The translations under genes were made by a program, and so were the position numbers. A DNA stretch of 64,000 nucleotides from contig DASWIX010000074.1 of the NCBI GenBank assembly GCA_036397455.1, forward strand, positions 23,434 to 87,433. Reading direction: 5' to 3'. Below, piece after piece: positions 1 through 8,186 of this stretch. Under the pieces are notes generated by a model. It saw nothing but the letters and a program-made list of their open reading frames with translations. It did no database searches and was not told the origin of the DNA. The DNA comes from JADFNB01 sp036397455 (GTDB taxonomy: Bacteria; Gemmatimonadota; Gemmatimonadetes; Gemmatimonadales; GWC2-71-9). Every line of letters begins with the position of its first letter. Position 1 is the first letter of the stretch.

Positions 1-602
1 ACCGCCGACAACGGGACGTGAAGGATCAACGCGACGGTGAACGCGAGCGCCGCCACCGCGGGATGAAACGGCAGAATCCCCATGGCGGCGGTGATCCCGA
101 ACAGAATGACACCGAGTCCGGCCGTCTGGACACCGACCATCAGCGGCTGCGGGTCGCGACCGGACCGCGCGCTGTAGCCCACAACCATCGAACCGAGCCA
201 CGCGAGCAACGCCGAGCCCATCCACCACACCGGGATGTACCAGAGACCGCTGCCGCCGCCGATCTCGTCCCAGGTCCAGTGATAGAGGTGGACGGGCCGC
301 AGTGCCGCCGCGTCGAACACGGTAAACACCAGCGCGCCGAGCAGGCCGATCAGGGCGGCCCAGGCGATCCCATCCGCACTGCGCGGCCGGCTGCGCATGG
401 CCGGGAAAAAGCTGAACATCACACCCCCACCCATGATCAACACGGACTGGGTGATGATCTCACCGGTCCCGTCGAGTGACCGGGACAGCAGGGCAAACGC
501 CACCACGCCGATCGTGGTGACGATCCCGAGGATGACGCCGCTCCCAACGATGGTACGCACGTCTGAACGATCGCTATCAGCCGGATGGACGGCGGTTGTC
601 AT
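1..602 (-). CDS. Multi-pass membrane protein, C-terminus cut by window edge
   Basis: I translated this reading frame directly from the minus strand. It is open from an ATG at 602 to the window edge, giving about 200 residues with no stop. After a short polar N-terminus (starting MTTAVHPADSD) come hydrophobic stretches near residues 18-40, 53-70, 82-100, 128-148 and 160-200. It is therefore an integral inner-membrane protein with at least five or six helices. A charged loop rich in Trp and His lies between the third and fourth helices (around YHWTWDE). I do not recognise the family and assign no function. It starts 58 bases after the upstream gene on the same strand, so it is probably the distal end of the long scpA-to-coaX array. 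The plus-strand frames here are shadows. Confidence 0.7.
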   Translation of the reverse strand, partial: MTTAVHPADSDRSDVRTIVGSGVILGIVTTIGVVAFALLSRSLDGTGEIITQSVLIMGGGVMFSFFPAMRSRPRSADGIAWAALIGLLGALVFTVFDAAALRPVHLYHWTWDEIGGGSGLWYIPVWWMGSALLAWLGSMVVGYSARSGRDPQPLMVGVQTAGLGVILFGITAAMGILPFHPAVAALAFTVALILHVPLSA

Positions 603-660
603 CAGGAAAGCTCCCGGGCGAGTGATGGCCGCCACAAGTTACCGCCGCATCGGGACGAGT

Positions 661-2079
661 TCAACGGAGCACCGCGCCCGGCTGGACGTAGAACGCCCGG
701 GTTGCCAACGCCGTTTCGCCCGTCTGCCGGTCGGTTACCCGCAGCCGCGCCACGTGCAACCCGTGCGTGCCCTGCGCGATCTCGACGGTCAAACCCATCA
801 CGATCGGCCCGCCCCCTTCGGGCACGGCCGCGCGGAAGTCGAGATCGAGTTGGGGGCGCATCCGCTGCACCTCTTCGGCCATCCGGCGGAGTTGCCGCAC
901 GCTTACCTTGCCCCGCCCGCTGTCAACGACCTCAAAGGCGACGTCGAGCCGACCTTCCTCCGTCGAGTCGGTATCGATGCCGTACACTTCCCAGTAGAAG
1001 TGCACCGGTCCACCGGCCATCACCTGCAGCCCCGGCAGCGCGGTCATCGGTTGGTCCCGCACGAGCCGGCGCGGCTCTTCAACCCGCACCGCTTCCGCCA
1101 GGGTCAGATCGGACAGCGCGAACGCCGCCGGCGGGTCGATGGAGAGGACGTAGCGCGCGCGCGCCGCCGCCTCGCAGGCGCGGTCGAGCATCTCGAGCGA
1201 ATAGACGTACACACCCGGCGCGAGCACGAGGCGGAAGCGGTGCCGCCGCACGCGTGCGGGCGCGGTATCGACCACCGCCCGGATCAGACCGAGCTGCGGC
1301 CCGAGCAGAAAAAACCCGACTTCCGGCTCCGACGCCTCACAGGGCGGAACCGCGGGACGGCGCGCGTGGACGTCGACGTTGACCGCGCCGTCCCGGACGT
1401 ATCGGACGACCTGGTGATCGAACGGCGACATTTGGCGGAAGGCATGCGACACGTATCCGGATATCGCCCTCACGCCCTGGTCGTCGCGCGCCGCCAGCGC
1501 GAGATCGAGCGACACGTTGCCGATGTCGCCCCCTGCACGCACCAGCGTCTCGTGCATCCGCTCGTCGAGATACTCGACGTCGATCAGCCCTCCGTTGAAC
1601 CGCACCACCGCCAGCGGAATGCCGTGCCGCACGATCACCTGCGACTGACTGTACCACGGGATCACCCCGCGGTCGGCGGTGGCGGTCAGGCGCATCGCGG
1701 CATCCGCCAGCAGCAAGCGCGCCCGGTGGGCCACACGGCGCGCGTTGTACGGTTCGAGGAACAGTGGCCACGCGACTTGCCAGAACAACGCGGGCGCAAT
1801 GGTCGCCTCGCCGAGCATTCCCAGCGATGCGTCGAGCGGTTCGTACCAATCCGGGTGCTTGTCCATTTCCCCGTCCGCCAGCCGCCGCTGGTGCGCGAAC
1901 TCGGCCGCGATCACCCGTACCTCGCTCCGCGCGCGCGGCGTCACCGAGTCGACGGCACGCTGCACATCGCGCAGTGCCGCCGCGCCACCGAGGTACGTCT
2001 CGACAACCACCCACGCGCGAGCGGCAAATTCCGAATAGGGCCAGGGCGCGTGCACGGCGCGGCGGAGGTCCGCCCGCAA
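661..2079 (-). CDS. Uncharacterised protein with GWxTD-like segment
   Basis: A 472-residue protein in the same reading frame as coaX, beginning 30 bases after the coaX stop. No ATG is available near the front, so TTG at 2079 is the likely start. There is no obvious signal peptide or membrane helix. The first 150 residues look alpha-helical. A segment around residues 160-180 (WYSQSQVIVRHGIPLAVVRF) resembles the GWxTD domain seen in many Gemmatimonadota and Acidobacteriota proteins, where a Trp-x-x-x-x region is followed by an I-R-x-G-x-P strand. The C-terminal 250 residues look beta-rich, with phrases such as GVYVYSLEML and HGLHVARLRVTDRQTG, typical of an Ig-like or carrier domain. The GWxTD link is my inference from pattern only. 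Function is unknown. Confidence 0.6.
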   Translation of the reverse strand: MRADLRRAVHAPWPYSEFAARAWVVVETYLGGAAALRDVQRAVDSVTPRARSEVRVIAAEFAHQRRLADGEMDKHPDWYEPLDASLGMLGEATIAPALFWQVAWPLFLEPYNARRVAHRARLLLADAAMRLTATADRGVIPWYSQSQVIVRHGIPLAVVRFNGGLIDVEYLDERMHETLVRAGGDIGNVSLDLALAARDDQGVRAISGYVSHAFRQMSPFDHQVVRYVRDGAVNVDVHARRPAVPPCEASEPEVGFFLLGPQLGLIRAVVDTAPARVRRHRFRLVLAPGVYVYSLEMLDRACEAAARARYVLSIDPPAAFALSDLTLAEAVRVEEPRRLVRDQPMTALPGLQVMAGGPVHFYWEVYGIDTDSTEEGRLDVAFEVVDSGRGKVSVRQLRRMAEEVQRMRPQLDLDFRAAVPEGGGPIVMGLTVEIAQGTHGLHVARLRVTDRQTGETALATRAFYVQPGAVLR

Positions 2080-2109
2080 CCGGTCAACGCGCTGGGCCAG
2101 CGACGCCCA

Positions 2110-2889
2110 TTACCAGGTCAGGTCGAGATGCGTCGCCGCGATGCGCAGGCCGTGCAACGTGAGCTGCGGCTCGACGGCCTCGATCTCGACCGAGTACGGC
2201 GCGATGACCGAGGCGAGTCCGCCGGTCGCCACCACGTGCGGCGTCTCCGGGTTGGGCCATTCGGCCTTGATCCGCCGCACGATGCCGTCCACCAGCTCGA
2301 CGGTGCCGAACATCACGCCCGCACGAATGCACTCGTCGGTCCGCCGGCCAATCACGCGCGCGGGCGCGACCAGATCGGTCGCGGGGAGCATCGACGTTCG
2401 CCGGGTGAGCTGGTCCGCGGCCGTGCGCACGCCCGGCGCAATGACGCCGCCGATGAACCGGCCGTCGCGCGTGATGCAGTCGAACGTCGTCGCGGTGCCG
2501 AAATCGACGACAATCGTGTCCCGTCCGTAGAGCGCGGTCGCCGCGAGGGTGTTCACCACACGATCGGCGCCCACGGTGAGCGGTTCCTCGACATCGAGCA
2601 CGAGCGGCAGCGCGGTGCGCGGCCCGATCTCGATCGGCGCGACGCCGCACGCCTGTTGCACCGCCGCCGAGAACCACTCGGTGACCGGGGGCACGACCGA
2701 CGCGATGACGGCGGCGCGTACCTCGTGCGTGGATCGGCCCGCCTGGGCGAGATACGCCGTGAGCGCCACGGTCCACTCGTCGGGCGTCCGGTTGGCGACG
2801 GTGGTGAGCCGCCAGTTCGCCTCGATGCGTTCGCCCGCGAATAACCCGAGCGTGATTTCCGTATTGCCGATGTCCACCGCCAACAGCAT
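2110..2889 (-). CDS. coaX: Type III pantothenate kinase
   Basis: CoaX phosphorylates pantothenate with ATP in the first step of coenzyme A synthesis, in the cytoplasm. The 259-residue protein opens with the ASKHA phosphate-binding motif DIGNTEITLG (residues 5-14). It also has GADRVVN and DFGTATTFD, which are hallmarks of type III enzymes, and GGVIAPGV in the substrate region. Length is normal for the family. The ATG at 2889 lies 2 bases after the birA stop. A GTG 6 bases further upstream would overlap birA by 4 bases and is an alternative. BirA and CoaX are neighbours in many genomes, and BirA-CoaX fusions occur, so the linkage supports the call. Confidence 0.95.
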   Translation of the reverse strand: MLLAVDIGNTEITLGLFAGERIEANWRLTTVANRTPDEWTVALTAYLAQAGRSTHEVRAAVIASVVPPVTEWFSAAVQQACGVAPIEIGPRTALPLVLDVEEPLTVGADRVVNTLAATALYGRDTIVVDFGTATTFDCITRDGRFIGGVIAPGVRTAADQLTRRTSMLPATDLVAPARVIGRRTDECIRAGVMFGTVELVDGIVRRIKAEWPNPETPHVVATGGLASVIAPYSVEIEAVEPQLTLHGLRIAATHLDLTW

Positions 2890-2891
2890 CG

Positions 2892-3677
2892 TCACCGCCA
2901 GTCTCGGTCGTCGCCGTCCGTTCGTGACGCCAGGATCACGCTTCCTCCCGTGACCGCCCGGTGGCCGCGATCGGTCTCCACGACCAGCGCGCCGGTCGCG
3001 TCGATTCCCGCGGCCGTGCCCGGCACCGGAGCGGCGAGCTGTCGCCCATGCAGCCAATCGCGGCCGGCATACTCGGCCAGTTCGCCCTCCTCCAAGGTCG
3101 GAGTGACGGACAAGAGCCGCAAGCGCGGCGCCAGCGCCTCCAGCACCGCGACGCGTGTGACGCCGGCCTGGAACTCGTCGAGCGCGACCGCCACCGGCCG
3201 CAGTTCCTCCGGTAGCGGGCCATGCACGTTCATCCCGATGCCCACCGCCACCCACCCCGCCCCGTTGGACCAGCGCGCCTCGCACAGAATGCCCGCCAGC
3301 TTCCGATCGGCCATGACGAGATCGTTGGGCCACTTGAGGCCGACGGACAACCCGACCTCACCGATCGTCCGCGCCACCGCCAGGCCAACTCGCAGGGAGA
3401 GGACCGCCGTCTCGACCGGGGACGCGGCACGCACCAGATATCCCAGCCAAATGCCGGTGCCCGGCGGACTGTGCCACGGGCGCCCCTGCCGGCCCCGGCC
3501 GCGAGTCTGGCGGTCGGCGAGCACGAGCGTCCCCGCGGGAGCGCCGTCGGCTGCCAGGTCGTGGAGGACGTCGAGCGTACTGGTCACGTCATCGAAACAC
3601 TCGAGCGCGGGCGTACCCAGCACGCGCGCCAGGTCGTCCGCCGACAGCCCGTCGTAGGCTACCGCGCCAGCGACCAT
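2892..3677 (-). CDS. birA: Biotin-[acetyl-CoA-carboxylase] ligase, catalytic-only form
   Basis: Attaches biotin to the acceptor lysine of biotin-dependent carboxylases through biotinyl-AMP. The 261-residue protein carries the adenylate-binding loop GRGRQGRPW near residue 60, the KWPND motif near residue 110, and a C-terminal SH3-like part. The N-terminus is only about 25 residues before the catalytic core, so the helix-turn-helix repressor domain of E. coli BirA is absent and this copy should not be a DNA-binding repressor. The ATG at 3677 overlaps the end of uppP by 19 bases. The frame is open further upstream, but that part lies inside uppP and does not resemble the family. Confidence 0.93.
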   Translation of the reverse strand: MVAGAVAYDGLSADDLARVLGTPALECFDDVTSTLDVLHDLAADGAPAGTLVLADRQTRGRGRQGRPWHSPPGTGIWLGYLVRAASPVETAVLSLRVGLAVARTIGEVGLSVGLKWPNDLVMADRKLAGILCEARWSNGAGWVAVGIGMNVHGPLPEELRPVAVALDEFQAGVTRVAVLEALAPRLRLLSVTPTLEEGELAEYAGRDWLHGRQLAAPVPGTAAGIDATGALVVETDRGHRAVTGGSVILASRTDGDDRDWR

Positions 3678-4441
3678 ACCACCGTCACGGTGCCGAGCGC
3701 CCAACAATACGGCGCGAACCGATGGAAACTCCCTCGCGCGAGCAGCCGCACCAACAGACGAATCGCCCACACACCGGAGATCAGCGCGGCGAGGAAACTC
3801 ACAAGCAGCGGCCCCGCGTGCAGGGCGCCCACCTCGCTCAGCGCGTCCGGCACTTGCAGCACCGCCGCACCGGCGATCGCGGGAATGGCCATGAGAAAGG
3901 AAAACTCGGCGGCTCGCACCGGATCGATGCCGAGCCACATGGCGGCGGTCACGGTCGACCCCGACCGCGAGATCCCTGGCAGGATGGCGCAGGCTTGCGC
4001 CACGCCGATCCCGAACGCGCCCGGGAGACGGGGTTCATCCCGCGCGCCCATCGCGGCCCACCGGGTACTCCACAGGATGGCACCGGTCAGGAGAAAATCG
4101 ACGCCGACAACGCTGACCGAATCGAACACGCGCTCGAAGAAACCCTTGAACAACCCACCGACGATCACGGCGGGTATCGTCGCCACGACCAACAAGCCCA
4201 TCGATCGCCATGCGGCGGCATCCCGGGTCAACGCGCCACGCACGAGGTGCCAGATGCGCTCGCGGTATACCAGCACGACCGCGAGCAGCGTCGCCACATG
4301 CAGCACCACCTCAACGAACACGCCCGGCATGGTGAGCCCGAGCGCCACCTGCGACACGACCAGGTGGCCGGAACTGGACACGGGCAGAAACTCGGTCAGA
4401 CCCTGGACGACGCCGAGGATCACCCCTTCCCACCAGTTCAT
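3659..4441 (-). CDS. uppP: Undecaprenyl-diphosphatase
   Basis: UppP (BacA) dephosphorylates undecaprenyl diphosphate to recycle the lipid carrier for peptidoglycan and O-antigen synthesis. It is a polytopic inner-membrane protein. The 260 residues include the first signature GLTEFLPVSSSGHL (residues 14-27) and the second signature PGISRSGSTVTAAM in the middle, both of which form the active site. Seven or eight hydrophobic helices are visible. The ATG at 4441 overlaps the bshA stop by 4 bases (ATGA), which fixes the start and argues for translational coupling. The open frame continues upstream into bshA but is not coding there. Confidence 0.96.
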   Translation of the reverse strand: MNWWEGVILGVVQGLTEFLPVSSSGHLVVSQVALGLTMPGVFVEVVLHVATLLAVVLVYRERIWHLVRGALTRDAAAWRSMGLLVVATIPAVIVGGLFKGFFERVFDSVSVVGVDFLLTGAILWSTRWAAMGARDEPRLPGAFGIGVAQACAILPGISRSGSTVTAAMWLGIDPVRAAEFSFLMAIPAIAGAAVLQVPDALSEVGALHAGPLLVSFLAALISGVWAIRLLVRLLARGSFHRFAPYCWALGTVTVVWSLAR

Positions 4442-5565
4442 GGCTCGCCCAGGACCCGCCGATAGATCGCCTCGTACTGCGGGACGATCAGATCGGCCGA
4501 GAACCGTTGCGCGACCCGTACGGCGGCTTCGCTGGCTTCGCGATGTCGTTGCGGACTCTGCAGCAGGTCGATACCGGCACGCGCCATGCCGTCGAGGTCC
4601 CCCATTTCGAGCAGGAAGCCGGACCCCTCCACCACGACCTCGGGCAACCCCCCGACGTTGCTCGCGATCACCGGCACTCCGCATGCCATGGCTTCCAGCG
4701 CCGCGAGCCCGAACGACTCGGTGACGCTGGGTAGCAGGAACAGATCGGCGCATTGCAGCAGATCGGCGACGGTATCCATCTTGCCGAGCAGGGTGACCTG
4801 ATCCCGTACGCCGAGTCGATCCGCCTCGGCGATCACCTCGGGACGCTCGGGACCGTCACCCACGAGCACCAGCTTGCAGTCGAGTTGTTCCCGCATCCGC
4901 GCGAAGATGCGCACGACATCCGACACGCGCTTCACCGCGCGGAAATTCGAGATGTGCATCAGCACCTTCGACCCCGGCGGAGCCAGGCTCGACCGGCAGG
5001 TGCCCTCCGCGAGGGGATGGTACTCATCCAGGTTGACGAAGTTGGGGATCACATCGATGCAACAGCCGTCACAGCCGAACTTCTCATAGGTCTCGTCGCG
5101 GAGATACCGGGATACCGCCGTCACCGCGTCGGATTGCTCAATGGAGAACTTGGTCACCTGGAAGAAGGATTTTTCCTGACCCACGAGCGTGATGTCGGTG
5201 CCGTGCAGCGTCGTCACGACCCGCAGATCGTGATCCTCGCGCAGCATCTCCTTCGCGAGAAACGCCGCGGTGGCATGCGGCACCGCATAGTGCACGTGCA
5301 GAATCTCCAGGTGCTCTTCGAGCGCGATCTCGTGCTGCTTCACCGCGAGCGCGAGCGAATACGGGAAGTATTCCAGCAGCGGGTACGCCCCGCTCAGGTC
5401 GACTTCGTGGAAGTACAGGTGTTCGGCGTAGTGCCGCAGCCGGAAGGGCGAGGCGTACGAGATGACGTGCACCTCGTGGCCGCGCCGGCTCAAGGCCAGC
5501 CCCAGCTCCGTGGCCAATGCCCCGGATCCGCCATAGGTAGGGTAGCAGGTAATCCCGATCCTCAT
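4438..5565 (-). CDS. bshA: N-acetyl-alpha-D-glucosaminyl L-malate synthase
   Basis: BshA is a GT4 glycosyltransferase that joins UDP-GlcNAc to L-malate, the first step in making bacillithiol, a low-molecular-weight thiol. The 375-residue protein starts MRIGITCYPTYGGSG, the family's conserved glycine-rich N-terminus. The middle has VHYAVPHA and TLHGTDITLVG, and the C-terminal Rossmann domain has the donor-site motif PSVTESFGLAALEAMACG with both catalytic-type Glu residues. GGAG lies directly between the miaA stop and the ATG as the ribosome site. bshB and bshC are not in the window. Other GT4 enzymes share this fold, but the N-terminus and HGTDITLVG favour BshA. Confidence 0.92.
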   Translation of the reverse strand: MRIGITCYPTYGGSGALATELGLALSRRGHEVHVISYASPFRLRHYAEHLYFHEVDLSGAYPLLEYFPYSLALAVKQHEIALEEHLEILHVHYAVPHATAAFLAKEMLREDHDLRVVTTLHGTDITLVGQEKSFFQVTKFSIEQSDAVTAVSRYLRDETYEKFGCDGCCIDVIPNFVNLDEYHPLAEGTCRSSLAPPGSKVLMHISNFRAVKRVSDVVRIFARMREQLDCKLVLVGDGPERPEVIAEADRLGVRDQVTLLGKMDTVADLLQCADLFLLPSVTESFGLAALEAMACGVPVIASNVGGLPEVVVEGSGFLLEMGDLDGMARAGIDLLQSPQRHREASEAAVRVAQRFSADLIVPQYEAIYRRVLGEP

Positions 5566-5569
5566 CTCC

Positions 5570-6478
5570 TCAAGCCCTTTCGTGCCAACGTCCAGCGATG
5601 AGCGCCGCGAGGTCGGCCGGAGCGGCCGTCGCGTCGAGCGTCACCGTACTCGATCCGGGGAGCTGGTGCCGGAACCATGTCTCCTGCCGTTTGGCATAGC
5701 GTCGCGTCGCGGCGGCGATAGCGTCTCGCAATGACGCGCCGGGCAGGTCCCCGCGCAGGTGACGCACCACTTCGCGGTACCCCACCGCATCGAGTCCCGG
5801 CGCGTCCGGCGCGAGGCCGCGATCGAGCAGGCGGCGCACCTCGTCGATCAGGCCCCGCTCGAGCATGGCCGCGACGCGCGCCGCGATACGCTCGTGCAGC
5901 ACCGCCCGTGGCGCGGTGAGCCGCACGTACCACGGCGCAATGACCCCGTCGGCTCGCGCATGTTCCTGCCACCAGGACAGCGATCGGCCGGAAAGCAACG
6001 CCACTTCGACCGCCCGCGCCGCCCGCCGCCGGCCGCCGCCGCGAAACGCCCCGTCCAGCCGCATCGCCCAACTCGCGACGCCGTCCAGCCGCTCGATCCA
6101 CGCGCGGAGCCGCGCGCGCCGCTCGGGATCCATCGGCGGTTCGTGGAAGAGACCGTCGGCAAGCGCGCGCACGTAGAACCCGGTGCCGCCCACCACCACC
6201 GGCTGGCGTGTGTCGGGCTGCGTCACCCACCGCGCCGCGTCGGCGGCGAACCGCCCGGCACTATAGCGCTCTCCCGGTTCCACCACGTCGATGCCGAGGT
6301 GGGGCACGCGCGCCAGCTCGTCCCGCGTCGGTTTGGCCGTTCCGATGTCCAGTCCGCGATAGACCTGCCGCGAATCGGCGGACACGACCACGAGCGGCAC
6401 CAGATCCGCCAGCGCCAATGCGACCGCGGTTTTCCCGACCGCGGTCGGCCCGACCAACACCGGGACGGCGCGTTTCAT
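5570..6478 (-). CDS. miaA: tRNA dimethylallyltransferase
   Basis: MiaA transfers a dimethylallyl group to adenosine 37 of tRNAs that read codons starting with U. The 302-residue protein starts with the P-loop GPTAVGKTAVALALA (residues 10-24). It then has SADSRQVYRGLDIGTAKP, VGGTGFYVRAL, and the C-terminal GYREVVRHL and RRYAKRQETWFR motifs that grip tRNA. The ATG at 6478 follows the mutL stop by one base. MutL-MiaA adjacency is widespread in bacteria, which supports both calls. Confidence 0.97.
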   Translation of the reverse strand: MKRAVPVLVGPTAVGKTAVALALADLVPLVVVSADSRQVYRGLDIGTAKPTRDELARVPHLGIDVVEPGERYSAGRFAADAARWVTQPDTRQPVVVGGTGFYVRALADGLFHEPPMDPERRARLRAWIERLDGVASWAMRLDGAFRGGGRRRAARAVEVALLSGRSLSWWQEHARADGVIAPWYVRLTAPRAVLHERIAARVAAMLERGLIDEVRRLLDRGLAPDAPGLDAVGYREVVRHLRGDLPGASLRDAIAAATRRYAKRQETWFRHQLPGSSTVTLDATAAPADLAALIAGRWHERA

Positions 6479-6479
6479 G

Positions 6480-8186
6480 CTACCCGCGACCGAAGCGCCG
6501 TTCCAACTCGGTCCGCCTGAGCTGCACGATCGTCGGGCGCCCGTGGACGTCGTGCGGGGGAAGCTCACAGGCGAATAACCGGCGCACCAGTTCCTGCAAC
6601 TCCATCGGCTCGAGGTGGTCACCGGCTTTGACGGCCGCGCGGCACGCATAGGTGGCGGCGAATCGCTCCAGCCGGTTATGCATGCCGCCGAACCGGTCGC
6701 CGGCCAGGTCCGCGATCACCTCCTGAAAGCATCGCTGGGCGTCGAACCGCCGGTGCGGGTTCGGGACCGCATACACGGCGACCGCCTGCCCGCCGAACGG
6801 CTCCGCCTCGAACCCGACGGCCGACAACAGCGCGCTGTGCGCTTCCACCGCATCGCATTCCTCCGGCTCGAGTTGCACCGTCAGCGGCATGAGCAGGCGT
6901 TGCGCCGCTGCACCCTTCCCCGACAACTCGGCCATCGCGCGTTCGTAGAGGATGCGCTCGTGCGCGGAGTGTTGATCGATGATCGCGATCGCGTCGGGCG
7001 TCTCCATCAGGATGAAAGTGTCGAACACCTGCAGCAGGCGATTGGCCACCGGCGCGTCCACCCCGGCCGCCTCGCCCTCCTCCCCGAACAACGACTCGAT
7101 CTGCTCAGCCGACGCGCCGCCAAACCCTCGATCCGGCGGGAACGACCCGTATCCCCCTCCCGCCTCCCCGCCCTCCGGTCCAAGCATCGCCGACGACGGC
7201 ATGCCGCCCAACGCCGCGCGGACCGCGTCTTCTACGGTCCGCTCGACCAGGTACCGATCACGGAAGCGGACCTCGAGTTTGGCCGGATGCACGTTCACAT
7301 CGACGGCGTCGCCGGGAAGTTGGAGTGACAACAGAATGGTGGGCCGGGACCCGGGGGCGATGGCGCCGGTATAACCCGCTTCCGCCGCGCGAACGAGAAA
7401 CGGATCGCGAAACGGCCGCCCGTTCACGAACAGGAATGCCTTGCGCCCGCTGGGCTGCGCGTCGGCGGGGCGCTGGATGTAGCCGCGGACGCTGAGCGCA
7501 CCGGCATGCCAATCGACCGCGAGCAGTTGCTCCGCCAGCGACCCGCCGAACAATGCGCCGACTCGCTCTGCCGTCGACGACACGCGGGGTGCCTCGACCA
7601 ACCGCCGCCCATCGCTCTCGAGCCGGAACCCGACGTCGAGCCGAGCGAGCGCGAGCACCGCGAGTGCCTGCGAGGTGGCACGCGTCTCGGCGCGCGCCGA
7701 CCGGAGAAACTTCCGCCTGGCCGGCGTGTTGTAGAACAACCGTTCGACCGTGACCGTGGTACCGCGCTGGCGGGCGGTCGGCTCGACCAGGTCGAGTCGT
7801 CCCCCGCGCACCACGAGGCGCGTCGCTTCCTGGTCGCCACCCGGCGCCGTTTGAATCTCGACCACCGCCACCGACGCAATCGCCGGCAACGCCTCGCCAC
7901 GGAACCCATAGGTTGCCACGCCGATCAGGTCGGACGCTTGCCGGATCTTGCTCGTGGCGTGTCGGTCGAGCGCCAGGACCGCGTCGTCGCGGTCCATCCC
8001 CGTCCCGTCGTCGGTGACGCAGAGACGGGTGCGCCCCCCACCCTCCAGTTCGACCAGGATCTCGCTCGCGCCGGCGTCGAGCGCGTTCTCGACCAGTTCC
8101 TTCACCACCGATGCGGGACGCTCGACCACCTCCCCAGCCGCAATCTGGTCCGCGACGGTATCCGCCAGAATGGCGATGCGCCCCAT
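6480..8186 (-). CDS. mutL: DNA mismatch repair protein MutL, endonuclease type
   Basis: MutL couples mismatch recognition by MutS to strand incision. The 568 residues contain the GHKL ATPase motifs: ELVENALDAGA (about 29-39), DDGTGMDRDD, and ATSKIRQASDL followed by TYGFRGEALPAIASV. The C-terminal domain has DQHSAHERILYE, matching the metal-binding endonuclease motif DQHA-x2-E-x4-E except for Ser in place of the first Ala, so this MutL probably nicks DNA itself. The linker near residues 330-400 is Gly- and Pro-rich. The ATG at 8186 overlaps the upstream stop (TGATG). The open frame extends about 100 codons further upstream, but that part lies inside the neighbouring gene. Confidence 0.97.
   Translation of the reverse strand: MGRIAILADTVADQIAAGEVVERPASVVKELVENALDAGASEILVELEGGGRTRLCVTDDGTGMDRDDAVLALDRHATSKIRQASDLIGVATYGFRGEALPAIASVAVVEIQTAPGGDQEATRLVVRGGRLDLVEPTARQRGTTVTVERLFYNTPARRKFLRSARAETRATSQALAVLALARLDVGFRLESDGRRLVEAPRVSSTAERVGALFGGSLAEQLLAVDWHAGALSVRGYIQRPADAQPSGRKAFLFVNGRPFRDPFLVRAAEAGYTGAIAPGSRPTILLSLQLPGDAVDVNVHPAKLEVRFRDRYLVERTVEDAVRAALGGMPSSAMLGPEGGEAGGGYGSFPPDRGFGGASAEQIESLFGEEGEAAGVDAPVANRLLQVFDTFILMETPDAIAIIDQHSAHERILYERAMAELSGKGAAAQRLLMPLTVQLEPEECDAVEAHSALLSAVGFEAEPFGGQAVAVYAVPNPHRRFDAQRCFQEVIADLAGDRFGGMHNRLERFAATYACRAAVKAGDHLEPMELQELVRRLFACELPPHDVHGRPTIVQLRRTELERRFGRG

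Noticed and set aside
397..2844. An 815-codon plus-strand open frame
   Set aside because: It lies antisense to coaX and the 661-2079 gene, has Arg/His/Pro-rich composition and no recognisable motif. It is a high-GC shadow.
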